From contig NC_079875.1 of the NCBI RefSeq assembly GCF_029227915.1, positions 6,014,001-6,078,000 of the forward strand: a stretch of DNA of 64,000 nucleotides, given 5' to 3'. Positions 57,961-64,000 of this stretch are shown here, one piece after another; the stretch's first letter is position 1, and each line of letters opens with the position of its first letter. Position numbers and translations under genes: made by a program. The notes under the pieces were generated by a model, which worked only from the letters and a program-made list of their open reading frames with translations, had not been told where the DNA came from and searched no databases. Source of the DNA: Hydractinia symbiolongicarpus (Eukaryota > Cnidaria > Hydrozoa > Anthoathecata > Hydractiniidae).

Positions 57961-59257
57961 AAACTCGTATCAAAGTATGGTTACTTGCACTTCGGAAAAC
58001 GATTATTTAGAAAAAGTGCAAAATGACAACGATTAAGCAGATAATTGGTAACATTTTTAAAGTTTATGTTGCATTTGCTACGTATTTTAGTTCGATTGCT
58101 TATTAAAAAAGTTATAACAGAGGTCCGATGAGCTGCATACACCATAAAAAGATTTCCGGTACAAAAACTTGCATTCCCATTTTAAAATAAAAAACATATG
58201 TCTGAAGAGCACCCATGTTGTGCAATCTTGTAACGTTACGGAGACATTCAAGTCAGAAACACAAGATTTATGTCAAAAACTGCATAAGATAAACATGCCT
58301 TACCTAATGGTCTGAGTGTTTATTTAATGTTACAACATGCATCTTTGTATCCCTCAAAAGTCTTGATTCTGACAAAAAAAATAATGGCAGAAATGTTGAA
58401 AGAAACTTTCTTTGCATAGAATTTTTGTAAAGGCTTTTTGAAAAACCACCTTGATTCAATACACTTTGATCAATAAATATATAGTTATAAGTAAAAATAC
58501 GTTTAAAGCTTGTTTGCTTAGAAATTTGTATTTTTGTGTTTTGGGAAAATTACGATTTCACAAAGTCAGCCGAACTTGCCCGTACTGGTAACCTCTTGGG
58601 AAATATCGCTAAGAGGGGGAAGGTTAAGTAAAACTTTCCAAGTCGTACGTGTATATAAATAAGTTTCCGTGTGACTTTGACTTATAATTCTGCATTGAGA
58701 GCGAGGGACGGGTAAACTGGAATACAAAGACATGAAATTATAGGTACCTGCTTGCTAGCTAGTTATGTGTCATTTTATCTCTGACAAAGTGCCAAAGAAA
58801 AGGGGTGTAGCAACTCAGTTAGAAGTCGACTGTCAATGGTAATTCCACAATTTTATCTTTTCATAGCTAGTTAAAAGCAGGAAGCGTAGCGGACTAGCTA
58901 GAAATTTGATAAATTCTATTGAGTCAACAATATTTGCTACCTGAGCAACTAATAACTTTAATTAAGAAAACGAAAATAATGAATTTAAATATTCCCTGCG
59001 TAAGGAAAAAGAACAGTCCGCTTTAACAAGATTCTAATACAAGTTTTACGAGATCTCGGACATATTTTACTAGATAAATATCATTGAGGCGGGATCTTAT
59101 CCAAGGTCCCCGATTTTTTAAGCTGTTTTTCTCCGTGCTAAAACCCCTAATATACTTTATAAAATTAATTCAATAGAGGTGCTACACTATTTCCCCTAGT
59201 TGTTTCAATTAAACACGTAAGGGTTACAATTAATAAAACAGAGTAAAAATGTTACTT

Positions 59258-62200
59258 TTACTTATGTCCTTGCAACAATTTTTTGATGGTAGCGTTCCAA
59301 GAAACATCATAAGCACGTTTATTCCAACAATTTCGCATGTCCACATTAATACGTGGCATAGATAACAGTAACTTAACACACTCAACATGACTGTGATAAC
59401 ATGCTAGATGTAATGCTGTATTCCTCTCCTGGTCTTGTATATTGACATCAATATGTGGTACTGACAACAGTAATTTAACACAGTCAGTGCGACCAAATGT
59501 AGATGCATAATGTAATAGTGTTAGGTTGGAATAGTCTACATTATTTACATTTGTGGCGTCATAATTAATTAGCATTTGCAAAACATCATGATTACCTTCG
59601 CGTGCGCTAATTTGATAAACAGTTCCATTACAACCATTTGCAGCATATACATTACAACCGAAATCTATTAGATTCTTTACTACTAACACATTCTTGTAGC
59701 GTGCAGCTTCCATCAAGAGTGTATTTCCAAAATCATCTCTCATTTCAACAATAGCTGGATCAATTGTTAGTAATAATTGCAGCTTTTTGACTTCGCCATC
59801 TTTAATGAGTTGGTGTAGTTCTGAGATCAAATAATAGACATAATAAAAATTAGTGTTTGAACAGCATGTAAGTTAAAAAAAGGACCAACTTCTCTGTTCA
59901 GCACTATCAATACATAAAACACGTATTTGATACTCTGACATAAGCACAAGCAATTCAAAAAGGAGATCCACATGCAGACTTTTTATTAATAAAGGTGCGA
60001 ACAGCAAAAAAAGCAGGTACCGCAAGTAGTGAGTGAGACGCACACAATGCGGTATAAAAGCCCGGGAAAACTCATGGATTCCACAGGCAACCGACTTGTA
60101 CTGTACAATTTATTATAGGAACTAGTGTACAATTCTGTACAATTATATACACAAAAAATATAAATAATTCACACTTTTGTTTCGATAACGCTTAAGTGTT
60201 CAGAAAACAAAAGATATATTCAGTTCTTCTGAAATGGATTCGATAAGAACTTGCTATCAATTTCTTCAAATCAAATTAATTTGATTTAAAATAACTTCTG
60301 ACCTTTGAAGTCACAATATATTTTACATCGTGGTTATATCTGTACAATATCTGGTAAAAGAATATACAATTTTGTATAATTAATTCTGTACAATATATTG
60401 TAGCCGTATTGTTTTGTTATGTTTTTTCTACGATTACAGTAATCGCGTAGTTTTTATTGATAGAAAAATACGCATTTTCTTTATAAATTACCCAAGACAA
60501 ATGCAAGTCATATATATCATTAAAAATCTCAATATAATTTTACCTGCGTAAGTGTTAGTCATTTTAACCGTCGGTTTTTTTTCCTTGTACACATCACTAA
60601 ACGATACATATGACAACAAAGTGATACATTTTTTTAAAACATTTTTCAAGCATAACACGTTTAGTTACAAAAAAAACTTGTTCAGAAAAACAATCATAGT
60701 TTGAATATGTTTTGTGTTTTTGACTATTCTAGGATTATACTGGTGATGCTACCGTAAATATGTTTCTGTAATAAAAGCACTTTCCTTTTCTATGCACAGC
60801 TTTGAAAGGTAATATGGTAAACATTACTTTGTTATATCAATATTCGTATTATAATTTTGTACATTTCGAAATACTACAGCCATACTAACCATTTTATTTC
60901 TGTTACAGAACCACTATCAGCTAATTTCCTATTCTCTAAGGTAAAAAAAAAACAAAAATCGAATAATAATAAGAGAAACTAAAAAGAGAAATTAAAAGAG
61001 AGAGTGTACATCGCCTGACAAAATACAGACATACCACAAAGGATTTCAACCAAATTGCATTTTAATTCCAAATGGTTTAAATTCATCACTGTTTCAGTGA
61101 TGCAACTTTTGTAAATATCTCTTTCACCATCATTTGGACTGGCAGTATTTATGTCATCAATAGAAATTGTCATATCACCCAATGTTAACAAGTCCAGATT
61201 ATTTAAAACGGGTAGATGAGAATTGAAACACGGAATAGTAGTTGGAAGGTTAGGTAGCTTGCGAAGTCTTCGTTCAATTTCTACTTTTTCTGATACTAGT
61301 TGGAAGTTTGACTTAGACTCAAAAGCATTAACATAACCTGAAGCTTTGTTTATTTCAGCATTATTTGTGTAACCTTCCATGATAACTTTTGCTTTAAATT
61401 CTTCAAATTTATTGTCAAATTCCAGCAACAGATTCTTTTTTTCTATATTTAATGTTTTAATAAATAATTGCAAATGTTTCAATTTTCTTTTTTCCAACTC
61501 ACAAACAAGCAATTTTCTATCATTTGTAAATTTACAAAAAGCCTCCTCGTACGTTCTTGATAAGTTCTCCAATACCGTTTTTGTGTCTTCAAAGGATGTT
61601 ATAAAAGATCTAAACCAATTTTTAGCTTCTGAACCAAATTCAGCGACAGATTTAATGACGTGATTTTTATGTGATCGTTGTGTGCAGTACACACAAGTAA
61701 ACTTGTTATCACAGTCGATACAGACGAATCTAGCAAGGGAGTTATGTTCCTTACACAGTGGTTGGACTTCCTGCAACTTCTCATTGAAGCTCACGTCAGT
61801 AAACGATGCTTTTTTGCAAGTATGCACATCTTTACATTGGTCACAGATTTGCACACCACAGCATCTGCAAGATAAACTGATGGGCCGTGCACACTTTTTG
61901 TTCTGTTGACATAGTGCGTTGATCATACGTCCAACTGACCTAATGCGATTCAATTTATTTACCATCAAACACATTTTGGAGTACAGAATATGTTAATATT
62001 AAAAAACTTAAGGATTCAAAAAATTGAGGGCTTTTTTGGATGATGGGAGTGACGGTTAATGTAATTATGGCTTCTTGGGGACGATATTTCTACATAATAA
62101 AAAGCTAAAATTTAAAACAATTTATGTCATGTTGTTTTCGTGATATCAAAGAATGTTTTTATTACATTAAAATATGTATGTAATTTTTTAGTTCCAGATG

Positions 62201-63180
62201 CTTTGACATTTTTATATTTACATTTGATTTCTTACGATCTGTACGGCTAGTCTTATATACTAATACGCTACTTTCGTTTGTGACAAGCAAAGCGAATGTG
62301 TTGTTCTTTATGGAGAAATTATTCAATGTTTTCTCAACTAACAAACGTCAAACTTTTCCAAAAGCTATACGGATTGTCCTAATACATAATAATACGGTAC
62401 TTGTATTTTTACAGATTTTTTAAAGCAAAGCGCACAAAACACTTTTTTTAACAATTCTGTATTGAATAAAATCTAATTGGCCTAAAAATCATATGAAAAA
62501 AAGAAGCAATTTCATTAGTTGAAAACAACACTGTGTGTTATTATTGTCCTGTGAATTTCTATAAAAAAATACGTTGTGTGACTGTAAATACCGGACAAAT
62601 TTTGAAATTTTATACTTATACTTATTTACTTATTTATTTATACTTATACTTATAAAACAATACATTTATATGCAAAATCTGTAATTAAAAAATTAGGCAA
62701 TTGCATTAAACCTATAACTTTAAGGCCAATATAATGAAAATAAATAAACTGACGTCAACAGCCGCCTTGATAACTAGGGACTTCCTGGTTATTGGCTTTC
62801 CTACCCGACCAGAAAAATAATAATAAAAAAATTTGAAACTATTTCTTACTTAAAAATATAACATAACAAACATAAAAAAGCAAAAGAATATCTGCAAGAA
62901 TTACATACTTTTTGTCTTTGTTTATTTCGTCCAAAATGCAAGTCAAACCAAAGTTAGTTGACAAATACGATGTTGTCTCCTTTTGATCTATCATTGTCTT
63001 TTTGGAACATCTTAATGGACACTTAATCTGAGCACTTCCATCAACTTCAAACTTCAGAATGCCATCTAAGCATTCCTGACAAAATGAATGCCCGCAATTA
63101 AGATGTTTTGGTTTTTCATATGTTTCTAAGCAGATCTTGCACTCCAATAATGAAGTCAACTCTTTTTCTGATAGAGCCAT
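59258..63180 (-). CDS. TRIM-ankyrin protein (RING, two B-boxes, coiled coil, ankyrin repeats)
   Basis: Three exons on the minus strand: 63180..62909, 61939..61035 and 59820..59258. Introns have GT-AG ends and phases 2 and 1, which close exactly; the product is 579 aa. RING at 14-58 (C14, C17, C29, H31, C34, C37, C54, C58; the last pair is spaced CPLRC, one residue more than usual). B-box 1 at about 101-132 (CRCC.VQICDQC). B-box 2 at 153-184 (C153, H156, C164, C167, C173, C176, H181, H184). Coiled coil about 195-320, a loose linker, then five ankyrin repeats (393-575; GNTLLMEAA, LTLLHYASTFGRTDCVKLLL, NTALHLACYHSHVECVKLLL). It is presumably a ubiquitin E3 ligase that dimerises through the coiled coil and binds its target through the ankyrin repeats. 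None of the common vertebrate TRIM classes ends in ankyrin repeats. Intron 2 holds a decayed Helitron-like unit near 60020-60090. Target unknown. Confidence 0.87.
60015..60095 (+). mobile_element. Decayed Helitron-like unit in a TRIM-ankyrin intron
   Basis: Words GGTACCGCAAGTAGTGAGTG, GAGACGCACACAATGCGGTA and CCACAGGCAACCGACTTG match the right two thirds of the family seen at 25.3 and 44.4 kb. The left end is missing. Confidence 0.5.
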
Positions 63181-64000
63181 TTTACTTGAAAAAGTCTACC
63201 TCATTTCCTACAATTTAAAAACTTTCTTAGATGTTACTGATATAGGATACGCATGCAACTATCTTAAAAGTGCTAGTATTAATATATAAAGAATGGACAA
63301 TAAATTTATTGTCACTGACTTTAGTGATCTTAGTGAGATGCTAGTAGATAAAAAACGACGTGAATTTATGCCCTTATTAAAAGAGCTCCTTTAGGAAGAA
63401 TATTAAATTTTTTATAATTTCGTTATATAATGCGGAAAATTCTGCCTAATAATTTAAGTTAGGTCACATTCTGCCATTCTGTTTGAAAAAACTGTGTTTG
63501 ATATTGAAGGTAATTCAGGTAATTTTTCTTTCTTTTTTAATAACTTTTATTGATTTGTGAACTCTACATGAACAACTGATAAACATCTGTTTGATAGCTA
63601 AAACGTTTCAAATAAGTGAACAGAAAGTCACCCCTAATTGTTCTTTTTGCTTCTAAACATCACGGCTTTTTATCAACGAAAGAACGGAATATGTGCTGGT
63701 GTAAACATAACGTAAGGAAAGCAAGCGAATTTACCACTAATTAACCACTTCTTTGGTGTAACAGAACAATAAAGAATGGAAATCTTGTAACTGGTCAAAG
63801 GCTTTTGCAGTTTTTGCATGATTTGTAAGATACTTACATTTGCTTTTCGATGTATTAGTTGTTACTTATTTCCACATAAAAAAGGTTTGTCCAATGCGTT
63901 CAATATTACTTACCAAAATAGTTATATACATAAAAAAGGTTTATTAAAAATAATCAAAGTAACTGGTAAATAATAAAATACAACTGAAGTGTTATAAAGT
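63181..64000. other. Upstream region of the TRIM-ankyrin gene
   Basis: AT-rich, no ORF of note. An acceptor-like TTTTTAAATTGTAG on the minus strand ends about 28 nt before the start codon at 63180. No repeat that I recognise. Confidence 0.35.

Noticed and set aside
60979-61974. B-box ORF and ankyrin ORF as separate genes
   Set aside because: The donor at 61034 and acceptor at 59821 join them in phase, and the acceptor at 61940 joins the RING exon in phase. The residues beyond the splice sites look intronic.

Overview
The window is animal genomic DNA: AT-rich, with long introns, GT-AG splice sites and very many mobile-element remnants. Gene content (a Shb-type SH2 adaptor, TSP1 and tectonin domains, an invertebrate Mab-21/cGAS-like protein, a TRIM protein, Penelope-like and Harbinger relics) and base composition suggest a cnidarian, most likely a hydrozoan. 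That placement is an inference. Six protein-coding genes can be supported; four needed exon joining, and in all four every intron phase closes.

Left part (0.6-17.1 kb, + strand): two tandem paralogues of a Shb/Shd/She/Shf-type adaptor. Each has five exons, identical intron phases, many YxDP-type tyrosine motifs and a C-terminal SH2 domain. Intron 1 of the first copy is full of relics: a Penelope-like GIY-YIG fragment inside inverted repeats, a broken Harbinger transposase, a probable Harbinger Myb-like ORF and a SINE. From 17.1 to 23.9 kb I see no gene, only a 3' region, MITEs and minisatellites.

Middle part (23.9-46.3 kb): a 12-exon secreted protein on + (signal peptide, cysteine-rich domain, two TSP1, six tectonin repeats, a third TSP1, oligo-Asp tail). 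Two intronless genes follow on -: a Mab-21/cGAS-like nucleotidyltransferase protein with a long helical C-terminus, and an ASMT-like O-methyltransferase whose usual catalytic His is Asn. Between them lie clusters of a short Helitron-like tandem unit, a duplicated repeat interrupted by a MITE, and another Penelope-like fragment.

Right part (46.3-64 kb): relics of a non-LTR retrotransposon and a Penelope-like element, a TA-flanked MITE, SINE copies and a ~145-bp TA microsatellite. Then a three-exon gene on - joins RING, two B-boxes, a coiled coil and ankyrin repeats into one TRIM-ankyrin protein.

The genes do not form an operon or an obvious pathway. The cGAS-like protein, the TRIM-ankyrin protein and the lectin-like TSP1/tectonin protein all belong to families often used in innate recognition. 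These three and the altered methyltransferase are the most interesting items here; any functional link between them is speculation.
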